This document shows, in pieces, positions 1 to 12,631 of a DNA stretch of 64,000 nt. Below the pieces are notes generated by a model. The model saw only the letters and a list, made by a program, of their open reading frames with translations, had not been told where the DNA came from and ran no database searches. The stretch is from Periconia sp. R9002. Lineage: Eukaryota > Ascomycota > Dothideomycetes > Pleosporales > Periconiaceae. The DNA lies in assembly GCA_023627715.1 (NCBI GenBank), contig JAMAHW010000037.1, positions 248,001 to 312,000 on the forward strand, given 5' to 3'. The first letter of the stretch is position 1, and the number at the start of each line of letters is the position of its first letter. Both the position numbers and the translations under genes were made by a program.

Positions 1-489
1 GCACACCTAACGGTGTGGAGCTTGAGCGGGGAAAGCTGTATGCTCTGACAGGTACTGAGTAACTGGTGTCGACGAATATCTCCTTTGTCAAGTATGGTTC
101 GGAATGGTATTGAAGGTTTCGAGGAATTGTCGTTACAAATAACTCGTTCAATTGCTGATGGGGTGTCGCTGATACTGACTATCTACCGTGGTGTCGGTCG
201 CGAGAGCTTTGATCTGCCCATGCCAAGACGAGACGATCGGAACAAGCTGCTTTCCGACTGGCTGGTTCCCTCTCCACTGGTATGCCAGGCACCCCCGCCA
301 CCGTCGCGTCTGCCTCAAAGAACTCGACGCGCCTTTATTCTCTCGAACTGCCTGAAACTCGTGGCTACTATACACACGCTCTATTTCCAGATTAAGGCAA
401 ACTACGTGTGCTTTTCGCTCATCTTTTGAACCGAACAGTAGCCCCACGAGATTCCCTCGTCTGCCTCACACAATCAAACAACATAAAAT
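1..489. other. Gene-free left edge / promoter of first gene
   Basis: I see no supported gene here. The stretch could hold the end of a neighbouring transcription unit and the leader of the gene starting at 490. Short open frames on both strands lack family features. Confidence 0.5.
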
Positions 490-1035
490 ATGTCCGAAAC
501 GCCCTTCACGAAGCCCGATCCAACAACATGGACACTCCGTCTCAAAGCCGGCAAAACCACTGTCCTCCTCCACGTTGATCCCCTTGAAACTTTTGCCTCT
601 ATCAAATCACAACTCCTCGCCGCGCTGTCCGAAAGCCCCTTGCGCGACCCAGAAACAGGCGATGCCGTCCCGCTTCCTACATCGCCCTCAGATTTCCAAT
701 TTGGCCGACCAGTCGACCGCTCCGATCCCAAGGCAGGCTGGATGCCAGGCGATTGGGAGATACCCCCTGCGGGCGAGGAAGAGGAATCTGGGAAAGGGAA
801 GGGCAAGGCGAAGGCGAAGGCGAAGAAGGATAATACGGGCGTTGGCGGTGCGGTGAAGGACTGTCCGAAAGGAGCGGGACTAAGGGATCGAGATTGCCTT
901 GCATTTCGCTGGCATGGTGATGGTAGTGGGTGGGAGGAGGAGGATGATGCTCTGCAACCCAGTATGTGGGGCGTGGTCCTGCCGAGCTTTGAGGATAGCT
1001 ACGGGGTTCCTGCGAACGAGGCAGAGCTAGAGTGA
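490..1035 (+). CDS. Conserved-looking hypothetical protein, ubiquitin-like fold at N terminus
   Basis: Single-exon gene of 181 residues. Residues about 13-45 (WTLRLKAGKTTVLLHV, then a helix-like FASIKSQLLAAL) read like the beta-hairpin and helix of a ubiquitin-like fold, an inference from pattern rather than a database match. A lysine/glycine-rich linker (GKGKGKAKAKAKK, about residues 100-112) could act as a nuclear signal or flexible tether. The C-terminal half is acidic (WEEEDDALQPSMW) and ends ANEAELE. No signal peptide or membrane segment is visible. The ATG is preceded by an A-rich context (acataaaat). I do not know its function. The gene stands alone, with nearly 3 kb of non-coding DNA downstream. 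Confidence 0.72.
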   Translation: MSETPFTKPDPTTWTLRLKAGKTTVLLHVDPLETFASIKSQLLAALSESPLRDPETGDAVPLPTSPSDFQFGRPVDRSDPKAGWMPGDWEIPPAGEEEESGKGKGKAKAKAKKDNTGVGGAVKDCPKGAGLRDRDCLAFRWHGDGSGWEEEDDALQPSMWGVVLPSFEDSYGVPANEAELE

Positions 1036-3951
1036 ACGCTTTGTATCGTGCACATATTTGCCACCATCAGCATTTTCCCAGGCGTTTCTTTCGGAGTACA
1101 AGGTGTTGGGAATCCAATCAATGGGGATATGGGATCGTTTTCTAGATGATTGATGACCTCCGAGGATGGGTCGCACAGATGCAAAGAGTTCCGCCACTCC
1201 ATGCGCGCAGACAGCGATTCCTTTCAATAATATCCATGTCAGACTATTACTACTCTCCGGGATTTGTACCAGACGGTTGGATCGTCAGAGATATTGACAG
1301 TGGTATCGAACATGCAAAAATATAAGTGGCTCGGGCGTGGACGGAAACCTATGACATGTATGCCGCGGTTTTCAATATCGAAACCGTCCACCACTCATCA
1401 TCAAGAGCCACGTCCTCAGTCTGTTCATCCACCCAAAGATAACCCTCTGGCTTTCGGGGAAGAGGACGGGATTGCAGCTCCATAGCGCGCGCACACACAT
1501 GCAGAATGCTTTCTATCATGGGTACAAAGATAGCTAAATACCACCAGGGTCAACTGGTGGTTACAGTGCTTGATAAGTGTCTCAATACGCCCGCCACGTG
1601 GTGTGTTAGTGAATAAACAACTTTGGAACTCTGTAGTTACCTGGAAAACAAAGGGGTAGTAAGACCGCGCGTTCCAGCATACGCATAAAAACAACTCCAT
1701 CCAATAACCTTACCAGCTAACCGCCAGCGTCATCGCACCCGCCAAAATCCCATGTTGCAGCCTCACCCCTTCCTTGCCAAAAAATTAACTCAGCGCTAAG
1801 CTCAAAAGCTTAGCAGAAGCTTGTTGTGATTAAGCTTTGTGACGTTCATTGGAGGTCCACGGTTTTAGTGCATGCACTGTGCCCTGTATCTGCAGATGAG
1901 GACGCGTAACGTCGGCTCTCCGTTCGTGTCCGACCCGCGCCCCACGTTTTTGAATTTGAGTTGAGGGAGAAGAAGGGAAGTGCTCGTGTGCTTTGGATGG
2001 GCTTGACTATGGTGATTTTCTCAGAACTTCCTGCGTGGATGGTTGACTGTTGTTTAGCTGTGAAGCGTCGATTCGGGCAGTCCGTGAGGTAGCTATAGAT
2101 ATTACATGTCTCAATAGGTACACCCTCCATCATGCATCTGCTCATCGTCATCTGCATCGTGTACATGCAAGATATCCCGGTTCAATGCCCGTGTAAAGGC
2201 CTCAACATCCATCGAGGCTTTTTTCTTTGCATAGATCGGGCAAACAACGACCAGTACAAGCTTTGTGCGACACTCCAAAGGAAAACGGACAGCGAAAACC
2301 CATCCATCCAGGTCGTTGGGCCTAACCTACAGCGATATTGTCTCCCGACATACATCCTGGATCCTGTTTTGTTTCCGGTAGTCTACGATATCCAAATAAG
2401 CACCTCAGCCACGAAAGCAAATGAACTTCTCCCCCATGCCTTGTGAATGCCTTTAGAGAGAAAATCCAGCGATAAATATCGCGTGACGCCTTCAGAAACC
2501 AGACCCGCGCTAGACAGTTCCAGAACTTAGAATCCTTGTCGTCTCTAAGCCTTGCATGTGCTTGCACCGAGCTTCTTCCTGATTATGTGACGGCTGACGT
2601 TCATGGATGGGCCCGTGGTGGCTTCGAATTGATGCATGGATGTGGCGCTTGATAATGTGAGGATGACGACTTGAAGAAGCCATTTTCTTATGTCGGCTCG
2701 GGAGCATGCAGCATTCCTGCTTCTTTCCGCTGAATGGAGACGGAAGAGAATCGTTTCAAAACCTCACTCCCTTCAACGCCTCCCCAATCTGTCGGTCAGC
2801 AAAGTCAATGCTACAAATTCGTGGGTGCATTTCTGCGTCAATTGATGCACACACACACACCCATGAGCGTTCAAAGCCCCACCTAAATGACGAGTCTGCA
2901 TAAAGCCTGCCCCAAAATGATCTTTAAGGATACAAATAAAACAAGAGTTTTGCCGAGTAAGACAAGCTCTCGGGATCCACCATGGCGTTGCTGTAGGAAG
3001 CGCCATAGTTAAGCGCCACACAACGGCCGACGCTTGCTGAAAACTAAATTTTTGCGTAGTCAGGGCTTTGGTTCGGTTGAAACAAAACTGATCAAAGGGG
3101 AGGGGAGGGAAGAGCACATTATACATGTGCCAAAGACCTGTTGAATTAGAAGGACCCCCCAAGTAAGTAACGCATCTCAACAATACCATATGACGACTCT
3201 TACATACATATCCATCCAACTTTACAGCACACTCCACATTTCCCCTTTCGACCTCGGAACCTTCTACATTTGTGGCGTTCGCTGCATGTCCCGGGCGTAC
3301 TTCTAGTTGCATCTAAGCAAACATCAATCAATGATAGCGTATGCCTTAACGACCCTGGCCCCGATAGCCACACAGAAACGCATACGTACGTTGGCCCTGC
3401 ATACGCGTCCTTTTTCATGGTCGTGTGCGCGCCTTTTCTTTCGGCCTTAGTCCTGAGGGGTTTTTTTACTTGCTTATCTTTCACACATATTCCCAATTTC
3501 TATATTTGTAGAGTACAGGGTAGTACTTTGCGATTGACGGCTGTCTAGATCGTTACTTTGTGAGAATCGTTTCGGAAGTCTCAATTTTTTTGTATACACA
3601 TTGTGGCTTGAGTGGTACGTGTGTATAGAGAGTTGAGTGACTGACTTTAGCGATTCGTTAACGTCGAGATTTGTACAGTGGGATACTGTGGGAAAGAACA
3701 TATATTCGCTCTCTTTTTGATCTCGTCTCTCCTTTTTTCTTTTCCCAATCGGGTCATTATTTTCTATTCTTCTTCATTCATTCCTCTTTTTTTCTTTGAT
3801 CTGTGTACTACTGTGTTTAAAGAATTGTTTTGCCTTTACACGTCTTCATTTCTTTACACTCCTTCTCATCCCTTTCTTTATCTTGTAGAGAAAGGGTCAA
3901 GCACTATTCTGCTCTTTTTTGGAAAGTCCCTTTTTAATCACTTTCTACGTC
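1036..3951. other. Long intergenic region upstream of the LicD gene
   Basis: About 2.9 kb with no supported gene. It holds a short CA run near 2850 and a strongly T/pyrimidine-rich stretch at about 3715-3930, immediately before the LicD start, which looks like the CT-rich leader common in fungal promoters. Open frames such as 2773-3312 minus lack any recognisable motif. Confidence 0.5.
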
Positions 3952-5122
3952 ATGCATTCCTACTTCAACACATTTCTTTTCTTCGCCTTGATGGCCGCCA
4001 TGAAGGCCATTGCGCGCCCCTCGGAATCATCGCTCTACAACTCCAACACCCCATCCAAGGCCCCTCATCACCAAGTGGATGGCATTGCGTTTCTCGAGGG
4101 CCTGACGCATAACGTTAAGGATATGTCTGGGAGAGAAGGGGATGATCCGGAGAAGTATTTCCATGAAAGCATTGTAGGTTTTCTCTCCACTTTTCCTTGT
4201 TGGACTTCAGAGCAGATATCATACAGATCTTAGGGTCATCCTCGCTCAAGCGCGTCACTCTTATGACTTTGTAAATTCAATCCCATCAAGTCACTAACCA
4301 AAACCCCCACAGTTCCACAACCACTACGACGGCCGCTTCGCCTACAAAACCCTCCCCGACAAAATCCGACTCCCGCATCTCCGCGCCCTTATCCGCTCCT
4401 ACCTATCCACGATGCACGATCTAGGAGCCGAAACGTGGATCATGCACGGTTCGTTACTAGGCTGGTGGTGGAATGGACGCATTATGCCCTGGGATGACGA
4501 CATCGACGTGCAAGTCAGTGAGGCCGCCATCGAATTCCTCGCTTCGTATCACAACATGACGATCCACTCGTTCGCCGCGGCCGATCTCGGCATCAGTGAC
4601 CCGGAGGAGTTGGAGCTCATGGAAGCAGGGAAGCGGTACTTGCTTGAGATTAATCCGCATTACGTGAATCCGAGTACGCAGGATTGGCTAAATGTCATTG
4701 ATGCGAGATGGATAGATATCGATACGGGGTTGTTTATCGACATTACTACAGTGAGAGTGAACCGGACCGCAGAAGACACAATGGCCAGACCAAGGGGCTC
4801 CGCGTACCGATATCCCGAGCCGCCGAAACATCTGTATTGCAAAGATGAACATACGTTTTGGTCGACGCAGATCTACCCGCTCAGGACGTCCGTGTTTGAA
4901 GGCGTGACGGTGCGCATTCCGTACAAGTACCAGGAGCTGCTGGAGGAGGAGTATGGAGAAGATGCGCTTACGCAGAAAGAGTTTCTCGCTGAGAAGCACT
5001 TTTTCGATCAGGAGAGGATGGAGTGGGTGCCGATGGACGAAGAGATGTTGGCGCGGAAGAAACAGGAGGAGAGAGAACAGAGGGAAAAGGAAGCGAAGAT
5101 CTGGAGGGAAATGTGGGGGTAA
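3952..5122 (+). CDS. Secreted LicD/Mnn4-type phosphotransferase-family protein
   Basis: Two exons, 3952-4173 and 4313-5122, joined in phase 0 across a 139-nt intron (GTAGGT...CACAG), give 343 residues. Residues 1-21 form a signal peptide (hydrophobic FNTFLFFALMAA, ending near AIA/RP). The core at about residues 116-141 has the LicD signature HGSLLGWWWNGRIMPWDDDI followed by D. LicD/Fukutin-family proteins transfer phosphorylated groups to glycans, and the yeast relative Mnn4 is needed for mannosylphosphate on N-glycans. A Golgi or secretory role in glycan phosphorylation is inferred. The C-terminal tail is a charged helix rich in K, E and R (about residues 310-343), reminiscent of the KE-rich tail of Mnn4. 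ATG 3952 is the first ATG placing the signal peptide at the N terminus. Confidence 0.88.
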
Positions 5123-6073
5123 GGGGGAGGTCCCAAGTGGCGGGGATTAGAAGTCATGATTGATGGAAGAGCTTAGAAGGTGGGAAGAAGACGTAGCAAA
5201 GCAGTGGTGGGTGGGCCAGGATGAGATCGCGTACCTGTGTCGGTGGTAGCTGGCTGTACTTTTCCTTAACTTTTTGTTTTCTTTTGTTTTGACCGCTATA
5301 TACCAAATATTTCCTACGCAAATAACATCTCTCGCTAGTACATCGTTAAACCTATCTAAAAGCCTTGTGTAAAAACCTTTGGAACTGAATATACCACTAA
5401 GATACCAGATTTACATCACCCCTCAACGAGTTTACTTGTTGTAGGGCGAGCGTCAAAGCTGGCGTCTACTAAAGTCTGGAACGAGACACGCATCCCAGGG
5501 CTTTAGCCCATGCGAGGAGTTGGGTCTGTCCGCACAGTGAATGAACAGTTATGCTTCTCACACTTGAATGATCAAAGAATCGACGACACTATCATCACAT
5601 TCTGCACCCGTGCGTTGCCCTTGGAGAATCAAAGAGCTATTCTATGGGAAGCCGGCATTGAAATGCGATGTCGGACCAGGGTCAATTGGTGCAATGGGAA
5701 CAACACTGACAGGATGGGCTTGAATGATGCTGAGTTCCTTCTTTTGCTGACTGCTATTTACACAGCAATCTTGAATAGAGGTCATCTCTCCTTACCTAAA
5801 AGCGATGCGTTAATATCAATCGATACTAGCAAATATAACACAATTTCCAGCAGAATATAAATGAGCGCACAGAATTATTGTCTATCTTCCTTCGCCTCCC
5901 ATACATTCTTGAACAGCATGTCCCTGAATGATATATCTGACCAAAAAAGATTCTCGAACGGCGCAATCCTTGAAAGGATATTTGTCTGGTGAACTAACAA
6001 CCACGACCACTGCAGAGGGGAGACGGTTAGGGGGTGGAGACAAAAAAAAGGCAAAAAAGAAAGTATTCAAGAA
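5123..6073. other. Intergenic region between LicD gene and tRNA-Gln
   Basis: 3' flank of the LicD gene and about 0.9 kb without a supported gene. The open frame at 5510-5860 plus has no recognisable features. Confidence 0.45.
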
Positions 6074-6158
6074 GGTCCTACCGAGATTCGAACTCAGGTC
6101 CCCGGAAAGTTCTGAAGAATCAGAATCCGATGTGATGACCAACTACACTATAGAACCG
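6074..6158 (-). tRNA. tRNA-Gln (anticodon CTG) with a 12-nt intron
   Basis: Read on the minus strand the gene begins GGTTCTATAG at 6158. The 7-bp acceptor stem pairs GGTTCTA with TAGGACC (one T-G pair), the T arm is CTGAG-TTCGAAT-CTCGG, and the anticodon stem TCGGA pairs with TCCGG. The loop TTCTGA followed by an insertion gives anticodon CTG. Removing 12 nt (TTCTTCAGAACT) after position 37, the canonical tRNA intron site, leaves a normal 73-nt tRNA with discriminator T. The T loop supplies the B box. CAG-decoding tRNA-Gln is standard for fungi. Confidence 0.93.
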
Positions 6159-7309
6159 AACCATTACTTGAATTGTTGAGATGAATCATGTTTGCAAAAT
6201 ATATATACAACAAGATCACCATGCTCCGCATTAACTTCACGCACAGGCATACACTTACGATGTGGGCCAATGAGTGGATCACATGATGACCGGTCCCGAA
6301 CATCTACCCCGCTTCAAACTTCACATGATTACATAACCTCCGTTCCAATTTTGATTGACCCCACCTCTTCGGAACATTGAATGCATCTGGCCATGTTGCA
6401 GAGAACTTCCCGCGCGGCAAAGGCGGGCTGCCTCATATCGTTTTTAGTATTCGATAATTCGGCTTTCTTTTTCTCGGTTACGTGCGTAACCGTTTCTGCA
6501 TGCTTCTACTCAGCCTTCAGCGGGTGTGTGCGCAGCAAGCCACATGTGCAGCCATCAAAATCGACATGCAATTGTTTCTCCTACATATAATGTATGTACA
6601 GTTCAGCTCAATGATTTGATATCTGGAGTCATTCTTTACGAATGTCGACCCCTCACGATCTGTACTGGCGTGCGTCAAAGTGACTCCTAACCAATTGTTC
6701 CTATGTGAGAGTTCCCGTGGCGTGCTCTTCATGCTAAGCTGCGGAATCGCTTTATTAGCAACATTGGCAACATGGAAGGCTCGCTCAACACTTTTGGTGT
6801 CGCTGGTGGAGAAAACGGCCATTGATAACGGCTTGCAGATATGGAAAGGTTCATATCGGCGAGGTTGATGGTTGATGCATGGCGAAAAATGGTGCCGTGC
6901 TTGGCAGCGACCGGGATACATCGCTAACGAAGACGAACTTCGGGAAATTAGATGTCGTGCGAGGCTTCGCTCGATGAACAGTATCGCGGGATTCCGCTGT
7001 ACGAGTGAGTTCTTCGGAGATGAATGGTTTATCGAAAATGCGCCCCTTTGCTCAAAATCGGTCCGTTTCGCAGCAAAAGCAAAGACAGGTGTTGAAATCA
7101 GCCTGCAACCCTCAAGTTTTGACCGGAAGTGATGTGTGACAGTGTGAACCCTCAGCATGCAACAGCAAAAAAACCAACATGATTACGAGCGCGCTGAACA
7201 TATTCATGACCCAAAACGGACCGTGGTATATCGCTAACCAAACCTTTCCGTCCCAACTCCATAAACTCCGCATATTCACCACATGGAAAAAACCAACCCA
7301 GTTGACGTA
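6159..7309. other. Intergenic region downstream of the acyltransferase
   Basis: About 1.1 kb with no supported gene. A 213-codon open frame on the minus strand (6517-7158) has no recognisable domain and looks like chance. Confidence 0.45.
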
Positions 7310-8662
7310 TCATGCACCAGCCGCCCGGATCTCCATCAATACTTTCTTCAGCGTGTCGACGAAAAGGTCCATGTACGCCTCGTCCCAGAAACTCTCGTTG
7401 TACGAAACGTGAAAAAAACCCTCCATATTGTACATCCACGTATGCACCATGATCTTCTTAGTGAAGGTTTCGACCCCTACCCAGAAGTCTTTCAGCTCTA
7501 CAACACCGTCGATTTTCGGGATGAGGAGTTTATCTTCTACCACTCCAAATGAAGACAGGCGAGGCTGGAGCTGGCCATCTGCTTCACTGCCGAAAGGTTC
7601 TCTTCCGTTGGGGTATAGGTGCGCAGCCAGCTTCTCGAGATAGCAAGCTTGCGATTTGACAAAGGCGCCATCCACGTCATCGTAAACAGGCGCCAGCTGA
7701 GCATAGACATCTTTGAGCCGCGTCGAGGCTGACACTACGATTTCTTTGTTGATAACGCTTGTCGAAACGATGGGTGCTTTCTTGGTCCGGCTCCTTTCAG
7801 GAATGAGACGGCGCAAATCACTATGATAAGATGCCATATAACTTCTCTTCTGATCAGGGGGCGAGAGCACAAGACAAGTAGTGATTAGTGCAGCATGGAT
7901 GGTAATCTGGTCGTTCCATTTGAGTTTTCTAACACCCATACCGAATTCACGAAGCTCTGCTGTAGTGTACTTGAAAAGCCGGTGTTTCGTGGCACCAGGC
8001 ATGCGAGATCTCATGGTCGGCGTGAGGCCAATAAGCGGGTAATGGGGCTTCAGATCATTTAATCGGGCCTCTGCAGCTTTTTGGATTTCGGGGGTGTATT
8101 CGTACGGTATGTCGAGAACTTCATCGACAGTATGGGAGAGGTTCTTTGCGCATGTTCCCCACTCCAGGGGCTCGTTCGGATTCGCGAGAGATTTGATGAG
8201 CAGGTCAAGGCAGAAAATGGCACCTCGGGCATCCAGGCGATAATGTGGAGAGCGAATCATGACTTCGGACGTTTTGCGGAGGAAATAGCAACTCATCTGC
8301 TCATTGCGGGGTATCTTGCCGTACAAGTCTTCGACTGTCAGATCGTCCTCGACTACGAAGGTTGCCGACACCCACAAACCGACGTTCTCTTCGGTGCTGG
8401 TACGGTAGATGTATCGGCCATTGTAGGGCACGGCAGCGATCTCTGGATGATGGAATCGGACCTGTTTCCAAGCGTTCTTCAAGGCTTCGGCGGGGTCGCC
8501 CAGGCTGGGATCGAATTCGAGTTTGGCGACGACGGTCATGACCCAGTTGTCACGATCAAGTGCCTTCTCGACATTACGGTTGATGGTGTTGAATTTCTCT
8601 AGAGAGCTCAGTGGTCGTTCCCATCGCCCTGGGCGGGTCTCAGTCCAGGTCAAGACTGGCAT
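7310..8662 (-). CDS. CAT-fold O-acyltransferase (Tri3-like family)
   Basis: Single exon of 450 residues. The fold is that of chloramphenicol acetyltransferase-like, CoA-dependent acyltransferases, which includes the trichothecene 15-O-acetyltransferase Tri3 family. The catalytic HxxxD is present as HYRLD (H140, D144), and a near-C-terminal NMEGFFHVSYNE stretch sits where the second conserved motif (DFGWG in BAHD enzymes) lies. I placed the start at the ATG at 8662 because the family begins with a W-x-E-x-R-P-G-x-W-E-R-P block, here TWTETRPGRWERP at residues 5-17. The frame stays open to 8725 but only with a non-ATG codon. The acceptor substrate is unknown. No polyketide, terpene or peptide synthase lies nearby, so a toxin cluster is not supported. 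Confidence 0.8.
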   Translation of the reverse strand: MPVLTWTETRPGRWERPLSSLEKFNTINRNVEKALDRDNWVMTVVAKLEFDPSLGDPAEALKNAWKQVRFHHPEIAAVPYNGRYIYRTSTEENVGLWVSATFVVEDDLTVEDLYGKIPRNEQMSCYFLRKTSEVMIRSPHYRLDARGAIFCLDLLIKSLANPNEPLEWGTCAKNLSHTVDEVLDIPYEYTPEIQKAAEARLNDLKPHYPLIGLTPTMRSRMPGATKHRLFKYTTAELREFGMGVRKLKWNDQITIHAALITTCLVLSPPDQKRSYMASYHSDLRRLIPERSRTKKAPIVSTSVINKEIVVSASTRLKDVYAQLAPVYDDVDGAFVKSQACYLEKLAAHLYPNGREPFGSEADGQLQPRLSSFGVVEDKLLIPKIDGVVELKDFWVGVETFTKKIMVHTWMYNMEGFFHVSYNESFWDEAYMDLFVDTLKKVLMEIRAAGA

Positions 8663-11600
8663 GCTTTTCGAAAATATATCAACAAAAGTCGAGGGAGTGG
8701 GGAAGTGGGCTGCGTCCTGGGACACACGATCTATATGAGGACCTATTTACGGGGAAGATGCGCGGTCAGTGCCACCTTCTGCGGGCTTGGGGCGGCCATG
8801 CAGGGTTATTAGTATTAGTTCGGACAGTCGAAAGCACCTTCAGCGTGGGATGCGCGCCTGAACAGATTGGGTGTACCATGTGTGCTTGGTTTCCCGCCTA
8901 GCCACTGCCAGTAAACTTGGACGGCGCTTCCGAAGGGATTCCCAGTTCGTATACAAACGCTATCCACACCCGAGGGGCTGCTGGATAGGTGCCATCAAGT
9001 GACACGTAAGTATCAATGTCGCAAGAGTAGCCTCGTGTGCTGCAGTTGCTCAGCGCAACCCCAGACATAGCTCGTTTCCCCCGGCCCGTGAAAGAAGGGC
9101 ATTGTCGGAGTCAGCATTGAGGCGCTCAGATAATCTTGGGACACCATTTCCCCTCTCTCCTTTGCGCATATGAGCCCTTGCTGCCATTCGCAAGCCAATG
9201 TAGGATGGACCGAAAGCGGGAGACCTAGCCGAACTTGCATACCCGGTCTAGTGCCCACTGCAGCTTACCATTAATCAAAACTCCAGGATAAGTACTGTAC
9301 GGTTCCTTTGTAACCAACTCTATAAATCGTGATACGTACTGAATATAGCAACAGAAACAAGCCACAGAACTGGCGAATAAGAAACAAGACCCTAAGCTTG
9401 AGCAGACGAGTCATGAATCATGAATCCAGCTATGGTTCATAAGGCTGGAGCCGCTTGCGCCCGCTGCGGCCCTTTGCCTAACGCTTATGTACACGACGTG
9501 ACGACCTGCCCGTTTGCGTACCATCAACCATAATAGTTTTACGTGATACACTTCTACAGCACTCAAACGCGAACGTCTGAACGGCCGATTACCTACATGA
9601 AGATACTTTCCAATTCACCCAACTACCAACATATCCTACTTACCAAAGTCTCGTCCCGCCCCACATACATTCCTTATGACCTTCCGGAATCGACTACCCC
9701 ACTAGTTATGTAGGACAGACTACACCCGAAGCTGGAACGAATCCCACTATCCACAGTTACGCTACCCAACCATCGCGTCTGGCGCCACACAACGGCTGAT
9801 AAAGAGACTGAATGGTCCATCCGGCCTATCTACTTGGTACATAGGAGCCGGACAGGCATTGGCACACTGCAATGCAATGCAATCAAAGCCGATGTTGGGC
9901 CCCCACACTAGCCTCGCTCGCAACATCAGCACTCTTTGGAACGCGTCACGAGTTGTAGCGAACACGAGAGGGGTTGGAAAGTCATGCATTGCTCCTCATA
10001 TCCAACCGCGGGTACTTTATGTCTGACGACAGCAAGCGCGGCATCCTCCCGCTGTGAGCAATCAGATTATCAGTTTAAATTATCCTATGCCTTAGCTACG
10101 GACTACAAAGGATTTACATACCACACCTCAAGACTGCGTCAGCAACCGTCGTCGTCCCTTGCATTGTTGGTTCCCTACACCACACTGTTTCATTCGACCA
10201 TCCTCTTCCCCGCAAACTACTTACTACCCAACGCAGCCTGGTCGCCTTTGACGGGATCACTGTAGAATGGCCACCATGATGTGTGTGCGCCAGACCAAGC
10301 TCAGACACGCGCGCGAGAGATTCGTTCGGACTCCAACTTGGACTACAGATGCCAAGGTTTCAAGAAGAGACTCAAGCCCGCATGAAAGCCTGCGAGTCAC
10401 TTCTTCCTCCCAGGACCGGCCCGCAGCTTAGCTTCACGGGCATGGCTTGTACTAGAAGAGAGAATTCAGACGGCTTTTATCTATATACACAATAGCCCTC
10501 GTGTGGCATGCTGCTTTGGTCAATCTTTCCAATCTACATATTTCGCAAGGCTGAGATATTCCAGAGAGTCTCCCTCGAACTACTTGAGACGTCCATTTTG
10601 ATCGTAAAAATACGCACGGAACCCCAAAGGAAGAAAAACAAACATAATTTGCACGGTATGAAGAAACGTAAGGTAGACATGCATAACACATTTCAAACAT
10701 TACATCAAAGGGCGGTCGTCGGCGGTAGAGTACCAAACACGCGGACCCTGACCCATAGCTCCCTCTCCCCACGGCTAAACTTTGTACTACACCCGACCTT
10801 ACCCAACAAACCCGAGAAGTAGGCAAACAACCCAAGGAAAAAAAAGAGACCCGACAACCCGTTTCAGTGTGTTACACAGCGTCTACCCATCTAAAAACAA
10901 ACTCGACAGATCTATTTACCCCGCAATTCTATTCCCCACCTCTTCTGTATCATTTCATCAGCTCGCGAAACAACCCAAAACCAAAGAGAAAAAAGCTCTC
11001 CATTATAAAACCACCATACATTCCCCAAACATATACATCAACAACAAACGTGCTTACTGTCTACCGCAGTACAGCAAGCACGTTTTCGATGTCGACAACG
11101 CACGTCATCTGTGTACTGCGTTTACCCCCATATGCGCTGTACCTATCTCAATAATATATACCCTGGGTGCCCTCACCTGTGGTTGAGAGAATTCCAGGCT
11201 GAGCTTCTTGTCATATATATATAGACTGAAGAGTTTTCTGATTTCGCTTATAAAAGCTGGTCACATGACGTTTTCTTTCCCCCTTTTTGTACATAGCCAA
11301 AGGCCGCAACACCTTGTTTTTGTCACTTTTTTTTGGGTATTGTTTTTATGTTAGGCAGAATATCTTCTAACAGTTCATCACTAAAAAAATGATAGACTCT
11401 GAGTAACCGTCCCGAGACGGCCGAGGACGTCTTTGTGATCATGATCCTTCTATTGTGTTGATCACCTCGGGTGATCCAGGTACCTACTCTGCGATGATAG
11501 ACTCTTCATTTTAATTTTTGTTCGTACGCTGGGTACGTAGTTAGCTATATGTTTCCTCAACCTCCCATTCTGTCCATCACCAAATAGAATTAAGACGGTG

Positions 11601-12631
11601 GGGGAATAGATACACGTATTTTCCCCACCCACTCGGATCTTTCTCCCTGGAGCCTAATCCTCCTTTACCAAACTAACCAACCAAGCAACATCGTGATTTA
11701 GCAATCACCCAACGTCCGAACCCCATCACCCAAACAAACAAATCCAAATCCAATCCAAACCTAGACCAGTAGCCGTGAAAGCATAAAGCTGGTCGGTCCT
11801 ATCTTTGAACAAAGCAGGGTTAAAAGGGGAGGGGGAAAGATGATAGAGGAGGGATGTTACAATATAGGTGAAGTTGGGTAGTCTATGTATGCTTTAAGTC
11901 TTTGGCTCACGCGGAAAGGAGTAAATCGAGAGGGTGGGTAGGTGAGATGGTGAAAAGGAAAGAAACCGTCCCAAAGAAATGCATCAATCTATCACATACC
12001 CAAGCCTAATGTTTCTGAAAGAGTGCAGGAGTGAGTTGGGCAGAGGAGGAGGAGGAGGTAGCGAGGTTCGGATAGGGAAGTGCATGTACATGTAATAAGA
12101 AGTGAAAGCGTAGGAGTTACCAGCAGAGTCATCAACATACCAACATGGTAACCCTGACATCGAAGAATTTGAGCAAAAAAAGTACTATAAAGGAGTGACG
12201 ACAGGAAGACAATCCAAGGCCCAAAAGAACACTATCCTTCCAAGATAAATATTTTGATTACCGTTTTTTGCTACATATCACACTTCCAACGATTTCACAG
12301 GCAGAACCTCCCTACCATAAAAAATGAGAGACAATAGGCACTTGACCAAAAGAAACAATGCACATGCACATGCAGGCACACACACAAACACACACTGCTT
12401 CGATGATGCTTGCTCGCTGGCTTCTACGCTCAATCACTCCCTCATCATGCATACACACCCACCCAGAAATGACAAAGAGGTATAAACGTTCGCGAAACAC
12501 CAAAAGCAAAAGTAAGAACACCGCGCAAAATAATCAACACGAAAGCGGTTGATATGTATACTCATTGCCAATAAATCGTAGAATAACTCTGAGTGTAAAA
12601 TAATATCAAATATACAACCGACAAACGCGGA
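8663..12631. other. 4-kb intergenic region
   Basis: No supported gene in about 4 kb. It contains a perfect 7-bp hairpin at 11460-11476, a 13-nt match to a second intergenic site at 18350, short GGA repeats near 12045 and a CA-rich tract at 12358-12396. The right end is the 3' flank of the Crh gene. Confidence 0.45.
11460..11476. repeat. Perfect short hairpin GATCACC-TCG-GGTGATC
   Basis: Seven-base arms pair perfectly around a 3-nt loop. A 10-nt palindrome (GATCATGATC) lies about 14 bases upstream at 11437-11446. The purpose is unknown; it lies far from any gene. Confidence 0.6.

Noticed and set aside
2773..3312. 179-codon open frame on the minus strand
   Set aside because: No recognisable motif, and it lies in non-coding DNA with a CA repeat; probably chance.
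6517..7158. 213-codon open frame on the minus strand
   Set aside because: No domain, no splice-supported partner, and composition like its non-coding surroundings.
7310..8662. A secondary-metabolite (trichothecene-like) cluster around the acyltransferase
   Set aside because: No terpene, polyketide or peptide synthase and no P450 lies within several kb; one CAT-fold enzyme is not a cluster.
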